A stretch of 64,000 nt of DNA, from NCBI GenBank assembly GCA_035532935.1, contig DATKQE010000090.1:73081-137080 (forward strand), read 5' to 3'. The DNA is from DATJLY01 sp035532935 (lineage in GTDB: Bacteria > Pseudomonadota > Alphaproteobacteria > ATCC43930 > CGMCC-115725). Made by a program: the position numbers and the translations under genes. Below, piece by piece: positions 18,083-25,743 of the stretch (position 1 is its first letter; every line of letters begins with the position of its first letter). Under the pieces are notes generated by a model, which saw only the letters and a program-made list of their open reading frames with translations, was not told the DNA's origin and ran no database searches.

Positions 18083-20289
18083 TAACGGCGGGCCCGATCG
18101 ACCGAGTTGATGACCGGCGTGGCCCGGAGCGCGGCGATGATGGTGGTGAGGTGGCGCACGTCCTGGACCTCGATGTCGACCAGGATCTCGAAGAAGTCCT
18201 GCGACCGGTTGGTGATCTTGAGGTTGGTGATGTTGCCTGAGTTCTTGCCGATCACCGTGGTGAGACTGCCGAGGCTGCCAGGCTCATTGCCGATGGTGAC
18301 ATGGATGCGCCCGACATGGCTATGCTCGCCGTCGGGCGCGTTCCAGGCGACGTCGAGCCAGCGTTCGGGCATATCGGCAAAGGTATCGAGCGTCTCGCAG
18401 TCGATGGTGTGGATGGTGACGCCCTTGCCGGTCGTGACGATGCCGACAATGCGGTCGCCCGGCAGGGGATGGCAGCAGCCGGCGAAATGCACCGCCATGC
18501 CGGGAATGAGGCCGCGGATCGGCACGGCGTTCTCGGACGCCTTGCGGCTGCGCTGCGGGGCGAGCGGCACGACCTTGGCAGGGCGGGCGTCGGGCTTGGG
18601 CGGGAACAGCGCATGCACCACCTCGCGCCCGGTGTGATTGCCGGCGCCCACGGCGGCACAGAGATCGTCGGCGGTGTCGCTGTTGAACTGGCGCAGCACG
18701 GTCTCAACGACCTTGTCGGTGTATTCATGGCCTTCCTGGCGGAATGCCTTTTGCAGGATGGCCTTGCCGAGATCGAGATATTGCTGGCGCTGCTGGGTCC
18801 GGATGAAGCGGCGGATGCGGGCGCGCGCCTTGCCGGTGACGACGAAGCGTTCCCAGGTCGGCGACGGCGTCTGCGCCCTGGAAGTGACGATCTCGACCTG
18901 ATCGCCGTTGCCGAGCTGGGTGCGCAGCGGCACCAGCCGGCCGTTGATCTTGGCGCCGACGCAGGTGTCGCCGATCTGGGAGTGCACCGCATAGGCGAAA
19001 TCCACCGGCGTCGCCCCGCGCGGCAGCTCAATGAGATCGCCCTTGGGGGTGAAGCAAAACACCTTGTCCTGGAACATCTCGAGCTTGGTGTGCTCGAGGA
19101 ATTCCTGCGGGTCGGGCGCATGTTCGAGAATGTCGAGCAACTCGCGCAGCCAGCGGTACTGGCGTCCCTCGGTATTGGGCGCCGCCTGCTTGTAGACCCA
19201 GTGCGCGGCAACGCCGAGCTCGGCCACCTCGTGCATTTCGCGAGTGCGGATCTGCACTTCGATGCGCTGCCGCTCGGGGCCGAGCACGCCGGTATGGAGT
19301 GAGCGGTAGTTGTTGGGCTTGGGCGTCGAGATGTAATCCTTGAAGCGTCCCGGGACCACCGGATAGCGGCTGTGCAGCACGCCCAGCGCCTGATAGCAGT
19401 GCTCGACCGAATCGACGACGATGCGGAACGCCATGATGTCGGCGAGCTGCTCGAAGCCCACATTCTTGCGCTGCATCTTGCGCCAGATCGAATAGGGCGA
19501 CTTTTCGCGACCGGAAAGCTGGGCTTCGACGCCGCCCAGGCGGAGCGTCTCGTCGAGCTCGGCGATGATGCGGCCGGGCAGATTCTCGCCCTTCTCGCGC
19601 AGGAAGTTGAGCCGCGTGCGGATGCTCTCGCGCGCGTCCGGGAACAACTCGCCGAAGGCCAGATCCTCGAGCTCGTCCTTGACGTCGTGCATACCCATGC
19701 GCTCGGCGAGCGGGGCATAGATGTCCATGGTCTCGCGCGCGATGCGGCGCCGCTTCTCGGGATCGGCGACAAAGCGCAGCGTGCGCATGTTGTGCAAGCG
19801 GTCGGCAAGCTTCACCAGGAGGACGCGGATGTCCTCGGACATGGCGAGGACGAGCTTGCGGAAATTTTCCGCCTGCTTGGTCTGATCCGATTGCAGCTCG
19901 ATGCGCGAGAGCTTGGTGACGCCGTCGACGAGGCGGGCGATCTCGGCGCCGAACATCCGCTCGATGTCCTCGAGCGTCGCCACGGTGTCCTCGACCGTGT
20001 CGTGGAGCAGCCCGGTGATGATCGACGCGCCGTCGAGCTTCATCCCGGCCAGGATGCCCGCCACCTCGACCGGATGCGAGAAATAGGGGTCGCCCGAGGC
20101 GCGGAGCTGCGCCCCGTGCGCCTTCATCGAATAGACATAGGCCCGATTGAGCGCGTCCTCATCCGCGGCGGGGTCATAGGCCTTGACCCGCTCGACCAAT
20201 TCGAATTGCCGCATGATGCGCGGCGGCGCCGCCGGAGCAACGGGCGCGGCAGAGACGGCAGCAGCAGAGAACGGCTCGGCCGCCGCCAT
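18082..20289 (-). CDS. rsh: Bifunctional (p)ppGpp synthetase/hydrolase, RelA/SpoT family
   Basis: A 735-residue stringent-response enzyme. The hydrolase domain is intact (HDTVEDT, His96-Asp97), as is the synthetase domain (GRFKDYISTPKPNNYRSLHT), followed by TGS (about 390-450) and a C-terminal ACT domain. Both activities are therefore expected, as in the single Rsh of most alphaproteobacteria. The start at 20289 lies 3 bases after rpoZ; no clear Shine-Dalgarno is present and Met26 could be used instead, so an N-terminal Ala/Pro-rich tail of 25 residues is uncertain. Confidence 0.95.
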   Translation of the reverse strand: MAAAEPFSAAAVSAAPVAPAAPPRIMRQFELVERVKAYDPAADEDALNRAYVYSMKAHGAQLRASGDPYFSHPVEVAGILAGMKLDGASIITGLLHDTVEDTVATLEDIERMFGAEIARLVDGVTKLSRIELQSDQTKQAENFRKLVLAMSEDIRVLLVKLADRLHNMRTLRFVADPEKRRRIARETMDIYAPLAERMGMHDVKDELEDLAFGELFPDARESIRTRLNFLREKGENLPGRIIAELDETLRLGGVEAQLSGREKSPYSIWRKMQRKNVGFEQLADIMAFRIVVDSVEHCYQALGVLHSRYPVVPGRFKDYISTPKPNNYRSLHTGVLGPERQRIEVQIRTREMHEVAELGVAAHWVYKQAAPNTEGRQYRWLRELLDILEHAPDPQEFLEHTKLEMFQDKVFCFTPKGDLIELPRGATPVDFAYAVHSQIGDTCVGAKINGRLVPLRTQLGNGDQVEIVTSRAQTPSPTWERFVVTGKARARIRRFIRTQQRQQYLDLGKAILQKAFRQEGHEYTDKVVETVLRQFNSDTADDLCAAVGAGNHTGREVVHALFPPKPDARPAKVVPLAPQRSRKASENAVPIRGLIPGMAVHFAGCCHPLPGDRIVGIVTTGKGVTIHTIDCETLDTFADMPERWLDVAWNAPDGEHSHVGRIHVTIGNEPGSLGSLTTVIGKNSGNITNLKITNRSQDFFEILVDIEVQDVRHLTTIIAALRATPVINSVDRARR

Positions 20290-20292
20290 CGG

Positions 20293-20772
20293 TTATCGCT
20301 TGTGGCCGCCGTGATCGGGTGTACCCTCGCCAAGGTCCGGGATGCGGTCCTCGGCGATCCCCACGGCGTCCTCCTCAGAGATCTGCAGCATGTCGTCCTG
20401 CAGCTCCTCGTCCACTGCCGGTTCCTCTTCCGCCTCGCCCTCTTCGACCTCATCGCCCTCGATCTCGATGGCCGGGCCGATATCGACCGGCCATGCGGTC
20501 TGCGCCCCGATCTCGATCTCGTGATCCTCTTCGGGCTCGTCGATCTCGACATGCTTCTGCATGCCCTTGATCAGGTTGTTCTGCAGGCCGTCGAGCGCAA
20601 TCGAGTCCGCGGCGATCTCGCGCAGGGCGACGACCGGATTTTTGTCGTTGTCGCGGTCGAGCGTCGGCTGGGCGCCTGACGCCATGTCGCGGGCCCGCTG
20701 CGCCGCGAGCAGGACCAGTTCGAAGCGGTTCGGGATCTTGATGACACAATCTTCGACGGTGACGCGCGCCAT
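20293..20772 (-). CDS. rpoZ: RNA polymerase omega subunit
   Basis: A 159-residue omega subunit. The first 75 residues (MARVTVEDCVIKIPNRFELV and the RNDKNPVVALREIA-like block) are the conserved core that chaperones beta-prime. The remaining half is a very acidic tail rich in Glu and Asp, common in alphaproteobacterial omega proteins and of unknown function. It heads the rpoZ-rsh-pdxJ-acpS run and has its own promoter just upstream. Confidence 0.95.
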   Translation of the reverse strand: MARVTVEDCVIKIPNRFELVLLAAQRARDMASGAQPTLDRDNDKNPVVALREIAADSIALDGLQNNLIKGMQKHVEIDEPEEDHEIEIGAQTAWPVDIGPAIEIEGDEVEEGEAEEEPAVDEELQDDMLQISEEDAVGIAEDRIPDLGEGTPDHGGHKR

Positions 20773-20810
20773 GAATCCGGGCCTCCGCGGGAGGGAATGT
20801 TGAGTTGCTC

Positions 20811-20839
20811 AATATATGGTGGCTACGGCGCTGGAGCAA
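20811..20839 (-). promoter_or_regulatory. Probable sigma-70 promoter of rpoZ
   Basis: On the minus strand TTGCTC (20834-20839) and TATATT (20811-20816) lie 17 bases apart, with transcription expected near 20803, about 30 bases before the rpoZ ATG. The remaining part of this 191-base intergenic region up to the divergent glyoxalase gene shows no other clear element. Confidence 0.6.
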
Positions 20840-20963
20840 CAAGGCCTTTCCTTAACTCTTTCGGTGCCCGGACGGGCAATGCTGATGCCGGCGGCGTCAG
20901 ATTGAAATTGCGCGGCGGCCGATCTCGGGGCAGGCTCGGCGTGGCGGCAAAGGAGTACCCTCC

Positions 20964-21578
20964 ATGGCAGAACTCGGCCTCGCCAACCCAGCGTCCGACA
21001 CCCGCGCCGACGTGCGGTTCTATGGCATCCACCATCTCGCGCTCAACACCGACGACATGAAGGCGACCGTGGATTTCTATGCCGGCGTCCTCGGCATGCG
21101 GTTGGTCCACGCCATGAAGGTGCCGCCGGGACTGGGCAGCGGCCCCGGCAATCGCGGCAATCCGCCATTCGAGGAAATACGCCATTATTTCTTCGACATG
21201 GGGCGTGACGCATTGCTGGCCTTCTTCGAGATCCCGAAAGGCGCCAAGCCGACCGGCGACCGCGACGCGATCGCCATGATGCAGCACGTGTCCTTCGCCG
21301 TGGCGCCCGACAGCCAGGCGCGCATCCGGGTGCGGCTCGAAGCCAACGGCTACGTCTATCAGGGCCCGATCGAGGTGCTGCCGGGCGTCCACTCGATCTA
21401 TGTCTTCGATCCGAACGGCATCCGCCTCGAATTCAGCTGTCAGCCCGGCGATGGCGACGGCGAGCCACACATCGTCCGCGGCGCCGCCATGACCAAGCAC
21501 GAGGCGCTCGCCGAGTTGCGAACGCTGACCGGCGACAGGAACTGGCTCGACTGGGCGACGCAGGGGCTCGAAGAATAA
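20964..21578 (+). CDS. Glyoxalase/bleomycin-resistance/extradiol-dioxygenase fold protein
   Basis: A 204-residue vicinal-oxygen-chelate fold protein. The beta-alpha repeats are visible: IHHLALNTDDMKATVDFYAGVLGMRL with the first metal His, then MQHVSFAV with the second, and SIYVFDPNGIRLEF with the metal-binding Glu. The order His-His-Glu fits a metal-dependent dioxygenase or lyase, but the substrate cannot be told. AAGGAG stands 7 bases before the ATG. It is transcribed away from rpoZ and is not in an operon. Confidence 0.8.
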   Translation: MAELGLANPASDTRADVRFYGIHHLALNTDDMKATVDFYAGVLGMRLVHAMKVPPGLGSGPGNRGNPPFEEIRHYFFDMGRDALLAFFEIPKGAKPTGDRDAIAMMQHVSFAVAPDSQARIRVRLEANGYVYQGPIEVLPGVHSIYVFDPNGIRLEFSCQPGDGDGEPHIVRGAAMTKHEALAELRTLTGDRNWLDWATQGLEE

Positions 21579-21689
21579 TGCCGCTTGCGTCATCCGGCTT
21601 GACGCGGGCGTGATCACATTCCCCTTGACGCCTCGTCGCCGGGTCCCGGCTTTATCGCGCAGTCACAAGACGTTATAGGGAGGATCACC

Positions 21690-22337
21690 GTGAGATTTTT
21701 GCATCTGCTCGGTCGCGGCGTCGCAGTCGCACTCGTCCTTTCGCTGGGGCTGGGCCTCGCCGGCACGGCGCGGGCACAGACCATCATCGACGCGTGGAAC
21801 AGCGTCAAGGTGCCGCCGCCGCCGGTGCTCAAATCGGTCACGGTCGATCCCAAGACCACCGCGCTCCTCGTGCTCGATCTGCTCAAGCAATCCTGCAACG
21901 ACAAGGTGCGGCCGGACTGCATGACCTCGATCCCCAAGGTCAGCACGCTTCTGAGCGAAGCGCGCGCCAAGTCGATGCTCATCGTCCATTCCGCCTTTCC
22001 CGGACACACGATTGCAGACACCTTGCCCCAGGTCGCGCCGCTCGGCGGCGAGCCCAGCGTCGTGGCCCTTGCCGACAAGTTCATCAACACCGACCTTGAC
22101 AAAATTCTCAAAGAGCACGGCATCAAGACTGTCATCGTCGTCGGCACCGCGGCGGAGGGCGCCGTGCTCTACACCGCGAGCGACGCGGCCATGCGCGGGC
22201 TGAGCGTCATCGTGCCGGTGGACGGCATGTCGTCCGCGGACACCTATCCCGAGCAATACGTCGCCTACCAACTTACCCACGGCCCGACCGTCTCGAACCA
22301 CGTCACGCTGACCCGGAGCGACATGATAAAGTTCTAG
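21690..22337 (+). CDS. Exported isochorismatase-fold protein without the catalytic cysteine
   Basis: A 215-residue protein with a signal peptide (residues 1-29, cleavage after TARA) and an isochorismatase-like hydrolase domain. The catalytic Asp63 (ALLVLDLLKQ) and the Lys130 position (ADKFINT) are present, but in the nucleophile strand (VVGTAAEGAVLYTASDA) the place of the usual Cys is Ala158. PhzD-type isochorismatases also lack this Cys, so activity is possible, but not that of a cysteine amidase. The start is GTG, after GGGAGG. The 3' end overlaps the convergent folK by four bases. Confidence 0.75.
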   Translation: MRFLHLLGRGVAVALVLSLGLGLAGTARAQTIIDAWNSVKVPPPPVLKSVTVDPKTTALLVLDLLKQSCNDKVRPDCMTSIPKVSTLLSEARAKSMLIVHSAFPGHTIADTLPQVAPLGGEPSVVALADKFINTDLDKILKEHGIKTVIVVGTAAEGAVLYTASDAAMRGLSVIVPVDGMSSADTYPEQYVAYQLTHGPTVSNHVTLTRSDMIKF

Positions 22338-22849
22338 CGGCGCGGCGGCGCGGCGTCGGCGGGCAGCGGTTCCGCCGTCTGGCCCGGCGGCAGCGCGGCG
22401 AGGAGAGCGGCGACGGTGAGGCCGAAGCGGGGATGGCGCCATTGCGGCGCGATCTCGGCGAGCGGCAACAGGACGAAGGTGCGCAGATGCAGCCGCGGAT
22501 GCGGCAGGATCGGCCCGCCGTCGCCGTCCTGGACCAGGCCATCGAAATCGAGCAGGTCAAGGTCGATGGGCCGGGCCTCGTTGCGACTTTGCCGCTCGCG
22601 CCCGAAGCTTGCCTCGACGCAGTGGAGAAGCCGCATCAGCGCCGCCGGATCGAGCGTTGTTGCCAGTGCTGCGACCGCATTGACAAACCAGGGCTGGTCG
22701 GACGCCGGAATCGCTTCCGAGCGGTACCAGCGCGAGCGCGCGAGGATGCAGACGCCGGCGCCTTCGAGCGCCGCCAGCGCGGCCGTGAGCGTCGCCTGAG
22801 GCGGGCCCAGGGCGGATGGCAGATTGGCGCCGAGCCCGATCAGAATCAT
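22334..22849 (-). CDS. folK: 2-amino-4-hydroxy-6-hydroxymethyldihydropteridine diphosphokinase
   Basis: A 171-residue HPPK of folate synthesis. Diagnostic segments are IGLGANLP at the N-terminus, the FVNAVAAL strand, and RPIDLDLLDFDG with the two Asp that bind magnesium, followed by LPHPRLHLRTFVL. It stands alone, about 9 kb from folP and folB, which are usually next to it. Confidence 0.95.
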   Translation of the reverse strand: MILIGLGANLPSALGPPQATLTAALAALEGAGVCILARSRWYRSEAIPASDQPWFVNAVAALATTLDPAALMRLLHCVEASFGRERQSRNEARPIDLDLLDFDGLVQDGDGGPILPHPRLHLRTFVLLPLAEIAPQWRHPRFGLTVAALLAALPPGQTAEPLPADAAPPRR

Positions 22850-22943
22850 GGCCCGCCGCCTGCGCTTGACGCGGCGCGGAGCCTGCCGCCAAATGCCGCA
22901 TTATTCCTCAAAGATCGCGGTCGAATTGTCATGGAGTAATGCA

Positions 22944-23495
22944 ATGATTTGTTATCCTGAAGATCGCGTTGCCTTGTTCATTGACGGCTCCAATCTCTAT
23001 GCCGCGGCGCGCGCTCTTGCCTTCGATATCGATTACAAGCGTTTGCTCGACCTGTTCGGTAGCAAGGGCCGGCTCATTCGCGCCTTCTACTACACCGCAC
23101 TGCTTGAAGACCAGGAATACTCGCCGATCCGGCCGCTCGTCGATTGGCTCGACTACAACGGCTACACCATGGTGACCAAGCCGACCAAGGAGTTCACCGA
23201 CGCCACTGGCCGGCGCAAGATCAAGGGCAACATGGACATCGAACTCGCGATCGACGTGATGGAGATGGCACCCCATCTGGATCACATCGTGCTGTTCTCG
23301 GGCGATGGCGATTTCCGGCGGCTGGTCGAAGCCGTGCAGCGCAAGGGCGTGCGGGTGAGCGTCGTCTCGACCATCCGCTCGCAACCGCCGATGGTCGCGG
23401 ACGAGCTGCGCCGCCAGGCCGATTGCTTTGTCGAGTTGCAAGAGCTGGCGCCGCAGATCATGCGCCATCGCGAGCCGCAGACGCTCGCGACGTGA
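22944..23495 (+). CDS. NYN domain (LabA/DUF88-like) protein
   Basis: A 183-residue protein made of one PIN-like NYN domain. The strands RVALFIDGSNLYAAA, IELAIDVMEMA and VLFSGDGDFRRLVEAVQRKG give the conserved acidic residues that bind a metal in this RNase-like family. The ATG at 22944 was chosen because the more upstream frame runs into the divergent folK. It overlaps the next gene (GTGA), a uracil-DNA glycosylase, so the two are co-translated. The molecular role of bacterial LabA-type proteins is not settled; RNA cleavage is likely. Confidence 0.85.
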   Translation: MICYPEDRVALFIDGSNLYAAARALAFDIDYKRLLDLFGSKGRLIRAFYYTALLEDQEYSPIRPLVDWLDYNGYTMVTKPTKEFTDATGRRKIKGNMDIELAIDVMEMAPHLDHIVLFSGDGDFRRLVEAVQRKGVRVSVVSTIRSQPPMVADELRRQADCFVELQELAPQIMRHREPQTLAT

Positions 23496-24139
23496 GCACC
23501 GCACTGCCGCCGCAGCCCGGCCGCGACTGTCCGCTCTGTTCGCGCCTCGTATCCTTCCGCGAGCGGAACCGGACACAGTTTCCGCTCTGGCACAACGCCC
23601 CGGTGCCGTCGTTCGGCGCGATCCAGGCGCGACTCCTGGTGGTCGGGCTCGCGCCCGGATTGAAGGGCGCGAACCGCACCGGGCGGCCGTTCACCGGCGA
23701 TTATGCCGGCGGCTTGCTTTACGCGACGCTGGTCAAATTCGGCTTCGCCCGCGGCGATTATCAGGCGCGCGCCGACGACGGGTTGACGCTGGTCGATTGC
23801 CGCATCAGCAACGCGGTGCGCTGCGTGCCGCCGGAGAACAAGCCTGAGCCGCGCGAGATCGCCGCCTGCCGGCCCTTCCTTGCCGCGGAGCTTGCGGCCA
23901 TGGTGCGACTCGAGGCGGTTCTTGCGCTCGGCGCCATTGCGCACCAGGCGGTGCTTGCCGCGCTCGGCGCAAAGCGGACCCATTTTCCCTTCGCCCACGG
24001 CGCCCTTCACCGCCTGCCGCGCTTTGCCCTCGCCGACAGCTACCACTGCTCGCGCTACAACACCAATACCGGACGGCTCACCGTTTCCATGTTCGAGGCG
24101 GTATTCGCCATGCTCGAAAGCGTGGTCGCGCGCGATTGA
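23492..24139 (+). CDS. Family 5 uracil-DNA glycosylase (UDGb type)
   Basis: A 215-residue iron-sulfur uracil-DNA glycosylase of base-excision repair. The N-terminal CPLC motif and later CysXXXX segments (DCRISNAVRC) supply the 4Fe-4S cysteines; motif A is GLAPGLKGANRTGRPFTGD and the second motif SYHCSRYNTNTGRLT, both typical of family 5. The start is the GTG at 23492, overlapping the NYN gene stop; the frame is open upstream only as an artefact inside that gene. It ends 24 bases from the convergent smpB. Confidence 0.88.
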   Translation: MSTALPPQPGRDCPLCSRLVSFRERNRTQFPLWHNAPVPSFGAIQARLLVVGLAPGLKGANRTGRPFTGDYAGGLLYATLVKFGFARGDYQARADDGLTLVDCRISNAVRCVPPENKPEPREIAACRPFLAAELAAMVRLEAVLALGAIAHQAVLAALGAKRTHFPFAHGALHRLPRFALADSYHCSRYNTNTGRLTVSMFEAVFAMLESVVARD

Positions 24140-24163
24140 CCGCGCCCCTTCCGGCGGACCGGT

Positions 24164-24631
24164 TCAGGCGTTCTTGTCGCGCATGATGCGGGCGCGGTCG
24201 CGCTGCCAGTCGCGCGCCTTCTCGGCGTCGCGCTTGTCGGATTTGCGCTTGCCCTTGGCGAGGCCGAGTTCGAGCTTGGCGCGGCCGCGGGCATTGAAAT
24301 AGATCGCCAGCGGCACGAGCGTGATCCCTTCCCGCCTGATCGCTCCCATCAGCCGGTTGATCTCGCGCCGGTGCAAGAGCAGTTTGCGCGGCCGGCGCGG
24401 CTCGTGATTGAAGTGCGCCGCGGGATAGGCCGGGAAATTCGCATTGAGCAGCACGATCTCACCGCCGCGTTCGGTGGCATAGGCCTCGGCGATGCTGGCG
24501 AGGCCCTGGCGCAGCACCTTGACCTCGGTGCCGACGAGTTGGAGCCCCGCCTCGACCGTATCCTCGATCAGATAGTCGTGCCGCGCCCGCCGATTCTGCG
24601 CGACGAAGCGCTCGTCACCGCGAAGCGCCAT
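24164..24631 (-). CDS. smpB: SsrA-binding protein SmpB
   Basis: A 155-residue partner of tmRNA in ribosome rescue. The segments RRARHDYLIEDTVEAGLQLVGTEVKVLRQG and the basic C-terminal tail (KGKRKSDKRDAEKARDWQRD, in part) are diagnostic. It is 10 bases after dapA, an order common in alphaproteobacteria. The tmRNA gene itself is not in the window. Confidence 0.96.
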   Translation of the reverse strand: MALRGDERFVAQNRRARHDYLIEDTVEAGLQLVGTEVKVLRQGLASIAEAYATERGGEIVLLNANFPAYPAAHFNHEPRRPRKLLLHRREINRLMGAIRREGITLVPLAIYFNARGRAKLELGLAKGKRKSDKRDAEKARDWQRDRARIMRDKNA

Positions 24632-24641
24632 GGAATCTAAG

Positions 24642-25517
24642 TCAGTTGAGGACGCCGGCGAGGCGCATCGCGCTGCGTACCTTGTGCTGCGCCTCGGGAC
24701 TTGCCGGGACCAGCGGCAGCCGCACCTCGGGCGTCGATTTCTCGATCAGCGAGGCCGCGTATTTCACCGGCGCGGGGCTGGTCTCGACGAAGAGCGCGTC
24801 ATGCAGCGGGCCCAGCCGCTCGTTGATCCGCATGGCGCGGGCAATATCGCCCTTCTGCCACGCCTCGTGCATCTGCGCGCAGGCGCGCGGCGCCACATTG
24901 GCCGTGACCGAGATGCAGCCGTCGCCGCCCTGCGCCAAAAGGGCGAGCGCCGTTACGTCCTCGCCGGAAAGGATGGCGAAATCCGGCCCGATCGCGGCAC
25001 GGGTCCGCAACGGCCGGGCCAGATCGTTGGTCGCGTCCTTGACACCGACGACGTTGGGCAGCTTGGCCAGCCGTGCCATGGTCGCGACGCTCATGTCGAT
25101 GACGCAGCGCGCCGGGATATTGTAGATGATGATCGGCAGATCGACCGCGTCGTGGATCGCCTTGTAGTGCTGGTAGAGCCCTTCCTGGGTCGGCTTGTTG
25201 TAATAGGGCGTCACCACCAGCGCAGCATCCGCACCCGCCGTCTTGGCGTGGCGGGTGAGGTCGATCGCCTCCTCGGTGCTGTTCGAGCCGGTGCCAGCGA
25301 TGACCGGGACACGGCCCTTGGCGACGGCAATGCACAACTCGACGACTCGCTTGTGCTCGGCATGGCTGAGGGTCGGCGATTCGCCGGTGGTACCGCACGG
25401 CACGACCCCGTGCGTACCCTCGCCGACCTGCCAATCGACGAAATTCTGGAACGCCTTCTCGTCCACCGCGCCGTCGCGGAACGGCGTGATGAGTGCGACC
25501 AACGAGCCCTTGAACAT
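24642..25517 (-). CDS. dapA: 4-hydroxy-tetrahydrodipicolinate synthase
   Basis: A 291-residue TIM-barrel enzyme joining pyruvate and aspartate semialdehyde in lysine and diaminopimelate synthesis. It shows GTTGESPTLS (active-site threonines), PYYNKPTQEG (catalytic Tyr) and VVGVKDATND (Schiff-base Lys). The ATG at 25517, behind GGAGGA, is preferred to the longer open frame. It shares the AT-rich 226-base divergent region with the lytic transglycosylase gene. Confidence 0.96.
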   Translation of the reverse strand: MFKGSLVALITPFRDGAVDEKAFQNFVDWQVGEGTHGVVPCGTTGESPTLSHAEHKRVVELCIAVAKGRVPVIAGTGSNSTEEAIDLTRHAKTAGADAALVVTPYYNKPTQEGLYQHYKAIHDAVDLPIIIYNIPARCVIDMSVATMARLAKLPNVVGVKDATNDLARPLRTRAAIGPDFAILSGEDVTALALLAQGGDGCISVTANVAPRACAQMHEAWQKGDIARAMRINERLGPLHDALFVETSPAPVKYAASLIEKSTPEVRLPLVPASPEAQHKVRSAMRLAGVLN

Positions 25518-25622
25518 GGCGCTTCCTCCGGCATGGCTAAGCGGCGGCGCGATCGGGTGACGATAGCCCCCGCCGCCGCCTGCGGCAACAGCGGCACCGC
25601 CGGACAAGCGTTCACGGTTATT

Positions 25623-25650
25623 TTACGAATGATTTAACGATGTGTCGTAA
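25623..25650. promoter_or_regulatory. Inverted repeat in the dapA / lytic transglycosylase divergent promoter region
   Basis: TTACGA at 25623-25628 and TCGTAA at 25645-25650 form a perfect 6-base inverted repeat around an AT-rich spacer, in the only AT-rich stretch of this divergent region. It may be a regulator site or simply part of overlapping promoters; TAAAAT on the minus strand is a possible dapA -10 element. Confidence 0.3.
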
Positions 25651-25743
25651 GTTATCGCGGCTTGTCCGGCGTGATCGCGCATGGCAAAACTATTGCCGCG
25701 CGCGTGCGGATCATCCGGCGTCGAGGAGTTGCGTTTGCCGATC

